A stretch of DNA of 64,000 nucleotides from Streptomyces europaeiscabiei (GCF_036346855.1 NZ_CP107841.1:124001-188000), one strand, 5' to 3'; positions 16,793 to 25,014 are shown, counted from the first letter of the stretch. The notes: generated by a model from the sequence alone, not told the origin. A program made the numbers and translations.

Positions 16793-17754
16793 ACCTCAAG
16801 GACGTCGCCTCCTGCGCGCACTTCGCCGAGCAGGCGGACCTCGCCGACCCCGCCCTGGTCCATCCCTCGCCCGGCGCCCTACCCGTCCTGGCCGACCGGC
16901 CGGGGCTGGCGAGGGCGGTGGAGGACCCGTCGCTGGCGCTGGCCGAACGGCTGGCCGCCGGGGGCATGCTGGCCCTGCTGGGCGACCCGCGCATCACCCC
17001 CGTCCCGGCGGTGTGCCCCGTGGCGGCCGCAGCAGTCCGTATCGGGCTGCCGGCCGAGGAGGTCGAATACGTCACCCGGTACTGGGCGCACCGCGGTGTG
17101 CAGGAGTCGTGGATCGCCAAGGAGAGCCCCGAACACACCGTGCGGATCAGTGATTTCTTCATCGCCCGCTACCCGGTGACCAACGGCGAGTGGCGTGCGT
17201 TCCTGGCCGACACCGGCCTCACCGAGCGTCCCACCACCTGGTATCTGGGCGCCTATCCCTGGGACCGCTCCAACCATCCCGTCGCCGGGATCCGCGCCGA
17301 GCACGCCGACGCGTACGCGCGGTGGCTGTCCAAGCGCACCGGCCACCCGTGGCGGCTGCCCACCGAGGCGGAATGGGAGTACGCGGCCAAGGGCCCCGAC
17401 AACCGCCCCTACCCGTGGCAGGGCGGCTTCGATCCGGATGCCTGCAACACCCGCGAGACGGGGGTGCACACCACCACGCCCGTCGGCGCGTTCCCGGCCG
17501 GGGCCGCCGCGTGCGGCGCCCTGGACATGGGAGGCAACGTGGAGGAGTTCACCGCCGACGACTACGCGCCCTACCCCGGCGGCGAGGCGGTGGCCGATCA
17601 CCTGGTGGAGTCGATGGGCAGCTACCGCATCGCCCGCGGCGGCGGCTTCGCCCGGTTCGGCGACCTCACCCGCACCCGCCGCCGGCACGGCCCCTTCCCC
17701 GGGCCCCTGTACCCGGTGGGGTTCCGGCTGGCCAGCAGCGAGCGCCCGTCATGA
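16789..17754 (+). CDS. FGE-fold (SUMF1-like) protein lacking catalytic cysteines (ToxD-like)
   Basis: The 321-residue protein has a SUMF1/FGE-sulfatase domain from about residue 95 to the end. It contains [35 protein letters not shown] and a final YPVGFRLA. True formylglycine-generating enzymes carry paired cysteines in RGGSFLCH...C; here the segment is [20 protein letters not shown] with no cysteine. It is therefore not a sulfatase activator. ToxD of toxoflavin biosynthesis and the EgtB/OvoA iron enzymes are non-FGE relatives of this fold. The N-terminal 90 residues are helical. Start and stop both overlap neighbours (ATGA). An oxidative role in heterocycle assembly is inferred. Confidence 0.82.
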   Translation: MNLKDVASCAHFAEQADLADPALVHPSPGALPVLADRPGLARAVEDPSLALAERLAAGGMLALLGDPRITPVPAVCPVAAAAVRIGLPAEEVEYVTRYWAHRGVQESWIAKESPEHTVRISDFFIARYPVTNGEWRAFLADTGLTERPTTWYLGAYPWDRSNHPVAGIRAEHADAYARWLSKRTGHPWRLPTEAEWEYAAKGPDNRPYPWQGGFDPDACNTRETGVHTTTPVGAFPAGAAACGALDMGGNVEEFTADDYAPYPGGEAVADHLVESMGSYRIARGGGFARFGDLTRTRRRHGPFPGPLYPVGFRLASSERPS

Positions 17755-19097
17755 GCGCACCGACGACCACCCCACCGCCGGCAGCCGCACCGGTGACCAC
17801 CCCACCGATGACAGCCGCACCGCCGGCAGCCGCACCCGTGACCACCCCACCGATGACCGCCGCACCGCCGGCAGCCGCACCGCCGGCAGCCGCACCCGTG
17901 ACCACCCCACCGCCGGCAGCCGCACCGCCGGCAGCCGCACCCGTGACCACCCCACCGATGACCGCCGCACCGCCGGCAGCCGCACCGCCGGCAGCCGCAC
18001 CCGTGACCACCCCACCGCCGGCAGCCGCACCCGTGGCGGGGGTGCCGGTGGCGGGGGTGCCGGTGGGCTACCGGTACATCGGGCGGGCGCTGCGGGCCCG
18101 GTGTCCCGACCGCGCCGCGCTGGAAGCGCCGTTCGCGCCGCTGGAGCGCCGGGCCCACCTGCTGCTGCCCCGCCTGGCCTCGATCCGGTCCGCCCTGGGC
18201 GCCACGCCGCTGGTGGCGGTGCCCAGCCGGGGCGGGCGGGGCACGGTGTGGCTGAAGGCGGAGGCCGCCAACCTCACCGGCACCGTCAAGGCCCGTACCG
18301 CCTACGCGCTGCTGTGCGCGGCTGTTGCCCGGGCCGGCACCCCCGCGGTCCGCCTCGCCGAGTACTCCGGCGGCTCCCTGGCCCTGGCCCTGGCCGAGAT
18401 GTGCGCGCTGCTCGGCCTCGATGTGCACCTGGCCGTGCCGTACGGCTCGCCCGAGCGCCTGACGGGCGCCCTGCGCCGGTACGGCGCACAGGTCACCCAC
18501 GCGCCCCGGGGCACAGGATTCCTCGGAGCGATGGACGAGGCGGCGCGCATCGCCGAACGCGAGGAACGCCACCTGCTGCTGCAGCACTGCGCGCCCGAAG
18601 CGGTCGCCGTGCACCGCGAACAGACCGGCGCCGAGATCGTCGCCCGGCTCGCCCGGGAAGGGATACGGCCCGCCGTGCTGGCGGCCTCGGTGGGTTCCGC
18701 CGGCACTCTCGTCGGCACGGCACAGGCGTTGCGTTGGCGCTGGCCGGGCTGCCGCGCCCTGGCCGTGTTCCCCGCCGAGGCCCCCTACGGCGACAGCCGC
18801 GCACCGGACGGCACCCGCCGTATGAGCGGCACCGGGGGCCTGGGGCACGGCCTGCGGCAGCCGCTGCTGGCCCCCTACGAGGACGGCTTCGCCTTCGCCG
18901 GCGTCTCCTACCCGCAGGCGCTCAAGGCCATGGGCCTGCTGCGCCGCACCCAGCAGATCGCCGTCTGCAGCAGCGCGGCGGGCGCCTGGCTCAGCGCGTC
19001 CCGCGTCATCGACGAGGACCTGCGCGGCGGGCACGCCGTGGCCGTCGCCGCAGGCCGGGGAACCACGGAGGAATGGGACCATGCCGCAGGCCACTGA
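17751..19097 (+). CDS. Cysteine-synthase-like PLP enzyme with repeat N-terminus
   Basis: The protein has 448 residues. The first ~100 are Pro/Ala/Thr-rich tandem repeats. A fold-type II PLP domain follows: the Schiff-base lysine near residue 180 (NLTGTVKARTAY), a substrate loop AEYSGGSLALALA where cysteine synthases have SGNTG, and the PLP phosphate loop SVGSAGTLVGTA. Relatives replace the acetyl or phosphate of O-acetyl/phosphoserine with a nucleophile, for example SbnA and O-ureidoserine synthase DcsD. With a serine acetyltransferase at the operon's end, beta-replacement on O-acetylserine is the best guess, with a non-sulfide nucleophile. It overlaps the methyltransferase start by 17 bases. 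Confidence 0.82.
   Translation: MSAPTTTPPPAAAPVTTPPMTAAPPAAAPVTTPPMTAAPPAAAPPAAAPVTTPPPAAAPPAAAPVTTPPMTAAPPAAAPPAAAPVTTPPPAAAPVAGVPVAGVPVGYRYIGRALRARCPDRAALEAPFAPLERRAHLLLPRLASIRSALGATPLVAVPSRGGRGTVWLKAEAANLTGTVKARTAYALLCAAVARAGTPAVRLAEYSGGSLALALAEMCALLGLDVHLAVPYGSPERLTGALRRYGAQVTHAPRGTGFLGAMDEAARIAEREERHLLLQHCAPEAVAVHREQTGAEIVARLAREGIRPAVLAASVGSAGTLVGTAQALRWRWPGCRALAVFPAEAPYGDSRAPDGTRRMSGTGGLGHGLRQPLLAPYEDGFAFAGVSYPQALKAMGLLRRTQQIAVCSSAAGAWLSASRVIDEDLRGGHAVAVAAGRGTTEEWDHAAGH
17757..18057 (+). repeat. In-frame tandem repeats encoding P/A/T-rich extension
   Basis: Short units encoding PPAAAPVTTPPMTAA and PPAAA alternate over about 300 bases, with several copies identical at the DNA level. This suggests recent expansion by slippage. 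The extension has no counterpart in ordinary cysteine synthases. Confidence 0.85.
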
Positions 19098-19779
19098 GAC
19101 ACCGCGCGGCTACGCCGCCTACCGCCGCACCGTCGCCGGCTCCTTCAGCCACTGGTACCGCCGCCGGCGCGACTCCTGGACCGGCGCCGGCACCAGCGAC
19201 GCGATCACCCGCTTCGCCGCGGAACAGGCACCGGCCGTCACCGGCCGCCGCCCGAAGGTCCTGGACGTCGGCTGCGGCCGCGGCCGGCAGATCACGGCCC
19301 TGACCGAACACCTGGACGCCGACAGCACCGGCCTGGACCTGCTGGACGTCTGGGACGCACCTCCGCCCGCCCGGGGCCTGGTCCGTTTCTGCCAGGGCGA
19401 CTTCCTGGACTTCACCGGCGCCCGGTTGGACCTCGTGGTGGACAACGGCTGTCTGCACCACCAGCGGCGCGCCGACTGGCAGGCCTGGGCCGCCCACGGC
19501 GCCGGCCTGCTGCGCACCGGCGGAGTCCTCGTCGTCAGCGTATTCCTCAGCCCCGACGGCACCGTCACCGAACTGCCCCTGGACGACGGCCGGCTCAACT
19601 GGTGGCTGACCGAAGAGGCCGTCACCGGCCTGTACACCGGCGCCGGGCTCACCCCGAAAGGCCGCCTGGTGATCGACCGTGACTTCTCCTACCGGGGCCA
19701 CCGGCTGGCCTACCTGGCGCTGGCATTCCGCAAAGACCGGCAACCGGCCCCGTCCCGATGTGAAGGGGACCCGACATGA
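19081..19779 (+). CDS. SAM-dependent methyltransferase (class I)
   Basis: This is a 232-residue methyltransferase with the SAM-binding motif VLDVGCGRGRQ near residue 60. The acidic STGLDLLD follows at motif II and LDLVVDNGCLHH at motif IV. Motif VI is TGGVLVVSVF. The size and position resemble ToxA, the N-methyltransferase of toxoflavin assembly, but I cannot assign the acceptor from sequence. It overlaps the PLP gene (17 bases) and the oxygenase gene (ATGA). A tailoring N- or O-methylation of the product is inferred. Confidence 0.88.
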   Translation: MPQATETPRGYAAYRRTVAGSFSHWYRRRRDSWTGAGTSDAITRFAAEQAPAVTGRRPKVLDVGCGRGRQITALTEHLDADSTGLDLLDVWDAPPPARGLVRFCQGDFLDFTGARLDLVVDNGCLHHQRRADWQAWAAHGAGLLRTGGVLVVSVFLSPDGTVTELPLDDGRLNWWLTEEAVTGLYTGAGLTPKGRLVIDRDFSYRGHRLAYLALAFRKDRQPAPSRCEGDPT

Positions 19780-20720
19780 TCAAGGAAATCGACCTGGGAC
19801 GGCCCCAGGGCCGCCTCCACCTGCGCGGCGCACTGCACGACGGGGTCTTCCTCGTCCGCAACACCGTCGCGGAGTCCCTGCTGGACGAGGCGTACGGATT
19901 CCTGTCCGCCTTCTTCGCCCTGACGCCCGAGCAGAAGAGGACCTGCCGGGTGCCGGGCAGCAACGGCCAGTCCGGCTACACCCCGCCGCTGGCCGAACAC
20001 GCCGAGAAAGGCCCGGTGGCGGACTTCAAGGAGCTCTTCCACTGGGGGGCCGCGCTGCCCGCCGGGCACCCGCTGCGCGTGCGCTACCCCGCCCGCTACC
20101 CCGACCCCTACTTCCCCGACCACCTGGTGCCCGGCATCGGCTCGGCACTGCGTGAACTGCACACCCGCATGCTGCGCTTCCAGCACGAGGTGGTGGAAGC
20201 CCTGGCCGGCGCGCTGGGCGTCCACCCCGACTACTTCAGCGACATGCTGCAGGACGGCCCCGCCGTCAACCGGGCCGCCTGGTACCCGCCGATGCAGCAG
20301 GCCCCCTCCCAGCAGCATGTGTGGGCGGCGCAGCACCAGGACTTCGACCTGATCACCACACTGCCCCGGGCCAGCGCGGCAGGCCTGCAGGTGCAGCTCG
20401 ACGGTGAGTGGCTGGCCGTCCAGGCACCACCGGGGTATGCCGTCGTCAACGTGGGCATGGTCCTGGAACGGCTCACCGGCGGGCTGGCGCGCGCCGCCGT
20501 GCACCGGGTGGTGGCCCCGCCCGGTGCACGCCAGGGCCGCCTGTCCATCGTGCAGTTCTGCCACCCCGCACCCTGGACCGCCCTCACCCCGCTGCGGCTG
20601 CCGGGCACCGAGGACAGCCCGCAGCGGTTCGCCACCCTCACCGCGGACGAGCTGTTCCAGCGCACCATGTACCGGATCGGGCGGCTGGGCCCGGCGGGCG
20701 CCGCGGCGCCCGCCCGATGA
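19776..20720 (+). CDS. Fe(II)/2-oxoglutarate-type oxygenase (IPNS-like)
   Basis: This is a 314-residue isopenicillin N synthase-like oxygenase. The iron ligands are visible as His-x-Asp in AAQHQDFDLIT near residue 188 and a distal His in AAVHRVVAP near residue 242. GRLSIVQF (the R-x-S that binds 2-oxoglutarate) follows about ten residues later. The DIOX_N-like front part includes GSNGQSGYTPP. Such enzymes hydroxylate, desaturate or cyclise amino acid and peptide substrates. Here it probably oxidises the amino acid part or closes a ring. Both ends overlap neighbours as ATGA. Confidence 0.88.
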   Translation: MIKEIDLGRPQGRLHLRGALHDGVFLVRNTVAESLLDEAYGFLSAFFALTPEQKRTCRVPGSNGQSGYTPPLAEHAEKGPVADFKELFHWGAALPAGHPLRVRYPARYPDPYFPDHLVPGIGSALRELHTRMLRFQHEVVEALAGALGVHPDYFSDMLQDGPAVNRAAWYPPMQQAPSQQHVWAAQHQDFDLITTLPRASAAGLQVQLDGEWLAVQAPPGYAVVNVGMVLERLTGGLARAAVHRVVAPPGARQGRLSIVQFCHPAPWTALTPLRLPGTEDSPQRFATLTADELFQRTMYRIGRLGPAGAAAPAR

Positions 20721-21373
20721 GCCGCTCCGCCTCCCGGATCACCCCCACACTGCTGGAGCTGATCAGGGAGGACCTGCAGGCGGTCCTCGAGCGCGACCCG
20801 TCCTGCCCGGGCCGGGGCCAGGCGCTGCTGCACGCCGGCTGGCAGGGCCTGGCCCTGCACCGCCTCGCACACCGCCTCCACCGGCACGGACACCGCTTCA
20901 GCGCCGCGGCCCTGACCCGGCTGGCACGCCTGCTGACCGGCATGGAGATCCACGCCGGAGCGTGTATCGGCCGGCGCGCGTTCATCGACCACGGATTCGG
21001 CGTCGTCATCGGCGAAACAGCCGTCGTCGGTGACGACGTGACGCTGTATCACGGCGTCACGCTCGGTTCCAGGGGCTGGCTGCACGACAGCGGCCCCGGC
21101 CGGCGCCGTCACCCGGTCATCGGCGACCGGGTGATGATCGGCACCGGCGCGTCCGTCCTGGGACCGGTCACCGTCGGCGACGACTGCCGGATCACCGCCC
21201 ACGGCCTCGTCCTGCGCACCCTGCCGGCCCCCACCACCCACAACCCCACCCACAACCCCGCCCTCAGCCCCACCCTCAGCCCCGCGCCACACTGCACGCA
21301 CCACCGGCCACCGCACACCGGCGGCCCGGCCCCAGGACACCCGGCCCCCGAACCCGCCGCAGAAGAACGGTGA
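20717..21373 (+). CDS. Serine O-acetyltransferase (CysE-like)
   Basis: The 218-residue protein has a helical N-terminus and a left-handed beta-helix of hexapeptide repeats (GMEIHAGACIGRRAFIDHG, GVVIGETAVVGDDVTLYHG, VIGDRVMIGTGASVLG). The active-site His-containing turn DHGFGVVIGE is kept. The last ~45 residues are a Pro/His/Thr-rich tail of low complexity. It acetylates serine to O-acetylserine. As the last gene of an operon containing a cysteine-synthase-like enzyme, it most likely makes dedicated O-acetylserine for beta-replacement. Confidence 0.9.
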   Translation: MSRSASRITPTLLELIREDLQAVLERDPSCPGRGQALLHAGWQGLALHRLAHRLHRHGHRFSAAALTRLARLLTGMEIHAGACIGRRAFIDHGFGVVIGETAVVGDDVTLYHGVTLGSRGWLHDSGPGRRRHPVIGDRVMIGTGASVLGPVTVGDDCRITAHGLVLRTLPAPTTHNPTHNPALSPTLSPAPHCTHHRPPHTGGPAPGHPAPEPAAEER

Positions 21374-21771
21374 ACCGGACCGCACACAACACCGCCACCC
21401 CCACCCGCCTCCAACCACGTCCCACCGACGCCGAGGACGAGAGTGCGGGCAGATCCCAGGGCCCGGCCGAAGGCACGGCCAGGGCCCGGCCGAAGCCGCG
21501 GCCGAAGGCGCGGCCCAGGGGACCGACGCCGAGGGGGGGTGGGATGGGGGCGGTGCCGGCTCCGACAGCGGGGGTCGGGGCGATGCCGGGCGGGGGCGGG
21601 GTGCTGTGCGAGGGGGCCTTCCCGGAGGCCGGTGACCCGGTGGACGGAACCATTTCTGAGACGGGGACGGTCCCGGGCGCCGCGCCCCGGTTTCCCGGCG
21701 ACCCATCAGATCAACGGCCCGCCGGGCCGCCGACGTCCGGGCACCCCACGGCGCCATGAGCACCGCACGCA
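21374..21771. other. GC-rich intergenic stretch, no gene seen
   Basis: About 400 bases follow the serine acetyltransferase. They contain short GGCCCGGCC/GCGGCCGAAGG repeats and a G-run near 21530. I see no coding sequence and no clear T-tailed terminator. Confidence 0.4.
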
Positions 21772-22178
21772 CGCCCCGCCAGGCCCGCCTCCGCCGGACA
21801 GGCCACAGCATGCACTCCAGACGCCCGCCGGCACTCCGGGAAACGGCAGCCCTCAGCAATCCGCGCAGCCGCACGCACGCCCCGCCAGGCCCGCCTCCGC
21901 CGGACAGGCCACAGCATGCACTCCAGCCGCCCGCCGGCACTCCGGGAAACGGCAGCCCTCAGCAATCCGCGCACCCATGCACACCGCACGCCCCGCCAGG
22001 CCCGCCTCCGCCGGACAGGCCACAGCATGCACTCCAGCCGCCCGCCGGCACTCCGGGAAACGGCAGCCCTCAGCAATCCGCGCAGCCGCACGCACGCCCC
22101 GCCAGGCCCGCCTCCGCCGGACAGGCCACAGCATGCACTCCAGCCGCCCGCCGGCACTCCGGGAAGCGGCAGCCCTCA
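21772..22178. repeat. 106/111-bp minisatellite, four copies
   Basis: Four direct copies of a ~106-111 bp unit start at 21772, 21878, 21989 and 22095. Each runs CGCCCCGCCAGGCCCGCC...ACAGCATGCACTCCAG...GGAAACGGCAGCCCTCAG. The last copy ends inside the stop codon of the tetR gene (22176), and the CCTCAG at the end of every unit matches the bases around that stop. The array therefore appears to have grown from the tetR 3' end. Only two length classes occur, differing by 5 bp. Confidence 0.85.
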
Positions 22179-22811
22179 GTGATCCCGCGCGGCCGTGGCG
22201 CCGTGTCCTTCCGCGGTGAGCCGTCCGAGCGCCGACGCGGAGGCGAGCCGTGGCAGCAGCAGCTGCCAGAACCGGGTGAGGGTCCGGCACGAGAGCCATA
22301 CGGGATCCTGCGCCCCCAGCACCTCCAGGCCCGTGGTCGCCGCCACGAGGGTGATCACCGCGTCCTCCGGCGTCATCGTCTCGTGCAGGGCCCCTTCCGC
22401 GTCGGCGCGCCGGAGCGTTTTCTCGACCCACTGACGCCACTGGTGCCTCAGATCCCGCTTCGCCACGTAGACGTGATCGCCGCTCAGCTCGAACCCGGTC
22501 CGCAGGACCACATCGTCATGGAGCCCGCGCGCCAGGTCGTGAGTGGCGTCCACCAGCAGCTGCAGGGCACTGCCCGCCGCCTCTTCCTCCCGCAGGGTGA
22601 TCCGGCCGAGCCGGTGCGCGGCCGCGTCCTCGACCGCGCCCGCCAGGGCGGCCTTGGTGGCGAAGTGGAAGTGCAGCGCCCCGTTGCTCACACCGGCCTG
22701 ACGGCTGATCACGGTGAGCGAGGCCACGCTGAAACCGTCCCGGTCGAAGACGACCGCGGCAGACTTGATCAGTGCCTCGCGCGTGCGCAGCGCGCGTTCC
22801 TGTTTGACCAT
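22176..22811 (-). CDS. TetR-family gamma-butyrolactone (pseudo)receptor
   Basis: The 211-residue regulator has an N-terminal TetR helix-turn-helix (TLTV-type segment ISRQAGVSNGALHFHFATKAALAGAV). The N-terminus RALRTREALIKSAAVVFDRDGF is typical of the ArpA/ScbR family. The ligand-binding half includes LVDATHDLARGLHDDVVLRTGFEL. The ATG at 22811 is preceded by GGAG at good spacing. With a second, more canonical receptor at 25082, this one may be a pseudo-receptor of the ScbR2/JadR2 type that binds antibiotics or other ligands. It sits between the biosynthetic operon and the synthase gene, so it is a candidate regulator of both. Confidence 0.8.
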   Translation of the reverse strand: MVKQERALRTREALIKSAAVVFDRDGFSVASLTVISRQAGVSNGALHFHFATKAALAGAVEDAAAHRLGRITLREEEAAGSALQLLVDATHDLARGLHDDVVLRTGFELSGDHVYVAKRDLRHQWRQWVEKTLRRADAEGALHETMTPEDAVITLVAATTGLEVLGAQDPVWLSCRTLTRFWQLLLPRLASASALGRLTAEGHGATAARDH

Positions 22812-23731
22812 CGAGGTGCTCCGTCATTGCGAAGGGTTGTTCGTTCTCGGCAGGCGGACCGACCGGCGTGCGCGGCAGGGTGAGGGAGCCGGCGAGGACC
22901 CCAACCGGGTCCCGGCCACGGGCCGATGACAGGAACAACAACGCCACGGGCCACGGCACAGACACGGCACACACGTCCGCCCCCCGGCCCGGACCGGGCC
23001 GGCGGCGGACGTCCGTGCCGGCACACCCGGGTGCGCCGGACACGTGGCCGCGCCGAGCACGTGAATGCACCCCCGCGCATGGATGCACCCCCGCGTGTGA
23101 ATGCCCCCCCGTGTGGGTGCACCCCCGCGTGTGTGGGTGCACCCCCCGTGCGGGTGCAGGCCGGGGGGATCCGGCTGCGCCGGATCCCGGGCGTCCGTCG
23201 TTGCCATGCCAGGCCCCCTCCTGGAAGAAGGCCGGGGAGGTCCCGTCTCAGGCCCATGAAACACCACCATAACAAACCGCACACGCGGTCTCTGTATGGC
23301 CGGTGAAAGAGGTCCGGGAGGCGCCCGGCCACGCCGGCGGCATCCGGCGCCGCGCGGGCTGCCGTCCGCGCGGCGCCGGATGCCGCGATCTTCCCGCCCT
23401 CCCCCGCCCCCTCCCCCGCCGCCCCCGCACGCGGCTCCCGCACGCCGGGCGGGCGGGCGCCGCGGGCGGGGGCAGGCCGTCCCCCCGGGGCCCGCCCGCT
23501 CACCACCACCCGCCCTCCGCACCGCGCTCACGAGGGCGTTCGAGGCCTGCCGCCCCGGGGCGGACCGGCGGGCACAGCCTCCCTGCACCCACGGAAGGCA
23601 CGCACGCCCCACCGCCCGGAACCGGGTGATATCCGCAGGTCGGACAGCACTCCCCGGGCGGAGCGAGGACCGGTGGCGGATCTGGAGCAGCCTGCTCCGC
23701 ATCCCGCCCCGGCGGACTGCGCGATACCGCT
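22812..23731. other. 920-bp intergenic region upstream of the afsA homologue
   Basis: I see no gene. A tandem repeat lies at 23061-23160. From about 23330 to 23500 the sequence is extremely C- or G-rich with short mirror repeats (GGCGGCATCCGGCGCCGCG / CGGCGCCGGATGCCGCG form a large inverted repeat near 23336-23387). The length suggests a complex control region. Confidence 0.4.
23061..23160. repeat. Tandem ~18-bp repeats with GTGCAC cores
   Basis: Five to six imperfect copies of a unit like GGGTGCACCCCCGCGTGT follow one another. The GTGCAC core is palindromic. The array is non-coding and lies between the tetR gene and the afsA homologue. Confidence 0.7.
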
Positions 23732-23757
23732 AGAAATTAAACCGGTTGGTATGTATC
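23732..23757. promoter_or_regulatory. ARE-like gamma-butyrolactone receptor site upstream of afsA homologue
   Basis: The sequence AAATTAAACCGGTTGGTATG contains the palindrome AACCGGTT (23740-23747). Its right half CGGTTGGTATGT fits the conserved half-site of autoregulatory elements bound by ArpA/ScbR receptors. The left half is weaker. It lies about 70 bases before ATG 23822, a normal place for repression of the synthase gene. Confidence 0.7.
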
Positions 23758-23821
23758 TTCTTGCTTGCTCGAGGGACCACCACTCATCAGTGCACGCCAT
23801 GGCGGCTCAAGGGGATCAGAC

Positions 23822-24829
23822 ATGTCTGCGATCACGTTCCGCACAGAACGCGCGATACCCAGCACTTCGCCCACCGCTTCGGACACCCCGGCACCGGCCG
23901 GGACCGGCGTCATGCGCTACCCGTCCCTGACCACCACGGTCCCCAAGGAGTTCGTCCACCGCGCCAGCGTCGCCGAGGTCATGCTCACCGACTGGGAACG
24001 CACCGGGCAGGCCCGCTTCACGGTGAGCGCCCAGTGGCCCCGCGGGCACAGCTTCTTCACCCCCCTCGAAGGCTGCCACGACCCGCTCATCGCGGCCGAG
24101 ACCGTCCGCCAGGCCGGCGCACTCCTGGCACATGCCGAATTCGGTGTCCCGCTCGGCCACCACTTCCTGATGTGGGACCTCGCCGTCGACGTGCGCCCCG
24201 AACACCTCCTCGTCGGCGGCGCGCCCGCCTCCCTGGAACTGGACATCAGCTGCCCGCAGATCAAGCGGCGCGGCCGCAGCCTGGCAGGCCTGCGCTACGA
24301 GGCCGCGATCCGGCGCGACGGCCGGCCCGTCGCCACCGCCGGCGCCTCCTTCTCCTGCATGTCCCCGGCCGTCTACCGCCGCGTGCGCGCCCACCGCCCG
24401 CCCGCCGGCGAGTGCGCCAGACCCCTGCTCACCGCCCCGGTCGCACCGCAGAGCGTCGGACGGATGTCCCCCATGGACGTCGTGCTCTCCCCCCTCACCG
24501 AAAAACACCGCTGGCAGCTGAGGGTCGACAGCCGCCACCCCGTGCTCTTCGACCACCCGGTCGACCACGTGCCCGGCATGGTGCTCATGGAGGCCGCCCG
24601 CCAGGCCACGGCCACCGTCCTGGGCCGCCCCTTCGTCCCCCAGTCCCTCACCGCCAGCTTCCAGCGCTACGCCGAACTCGACACACCCTGCATCATCGAG
24701 GCACACCCCGCCCCCGCCACCTCCCCCGGCCCCGGCCCCGGCCCCGGCAGGTCCGTACTGGTCAGCGGCCACCAGGACGGCCAGAGCGTGTTCCGGTGCA
24801 CGGTGACCGCAGCACCGCCCACCCCCTGA
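23822..24829 (+). CDS. AfsA-family gamma-butyrolactone biosynthesis protein
   Basis: The 335-residue protein belongs to the A-factor synthase family. It has two AfsA hot-dog repeats: the first around residues 35-180 (TVPKEFVHRASVAEVMLTDW, HSFFTPLEGCHDPLIAAETVRQAG) and the second around 215-330 (VDSRHPVLFDHPVDHVPGMVLMEAARQA). The two copies of the HD-P-H-PGM-type motif are the family hallmark. It condenses a beta-ketoacyl group with dihydroxyacetone phosphate, the first committed step of gamma-butyrolactone signals. ATG 23822 follows AAGGGG. The ARE-like site upstream indicates autoregulation by the receptor at 25082. Confidence 0.92.
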   Translation: MSAITFRTERAIPSTSPTASDTPAPAGTGVMRYPSLTTTVPKEFVHRASVAEVMLTDWERTGQARFTVSAQWPRGHSFFTPLEGCHDPLIAAETVRQAGALLAHAEFGVPLGHHFLMWDLAVDVRPEHLLVGGAPASLELDISCPQIKRRGRSLAGLRYEAAIRRDGRPVATAGASFSCMSPAVYRRVRAHRPPAGECARPLLTAPVAPQSVGRMSPMDVVLSPLTEKHRWQLRVDSRHPVLFDHPVDHVPGMVLMEAARQATATVLGRPFVPQSLTASFQRYAELDTPCIIEAHPAPATSPGPGPGPGRSVLVSGHQDGQSVFRCTVTAAPPTP

Positions 24830-25014
24830 GACACGGGCCACCCCAGGCCTCCCGCCCGTCAGCGGCACACCGCACCCCTCCGGCCCCCCGCAGACACACC
24901 CCACGGGACCGCCCCCTCCCACGGCCACCGGCGCGGCCCCACCCGCCCGGCCCGGACACCACCTGCCCCCACCCGGCAGCAACGGACCGGCCACCCCCGG
25001 CCACCTCACGGTAA

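Noticed and set aside
16789..17754. Sulfatase-activating formylglycine-generating enzyme
   Set aside because: The catalytic cysteine pair is missing and no sulfatase gene is near.
17622..19094. 490-residue minus-strand frame opposite the PLP enzyme gene
   Set aside because: Its composition is low-complexity (repeated GCGCRRW-like runs) and it mirrors the repeat-bearing PLP gene, which has a full catalytic domain.
17751..19097. Primary-metabolism cysteine synthase
   Set aside because: The substrate loop differs (SGGSL for SGNTG), an unusual repeat tail is present, and the gene is locked in a secondary-metabolism operon.
21711..22157. Repeat-encoded 148-residue minus-strand protein
   Set aside because: It is a by-product of the 106/111-bp minisatellite. 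The frame shifts between copies because the unit lengths differ and 106 is not a multiple of three.
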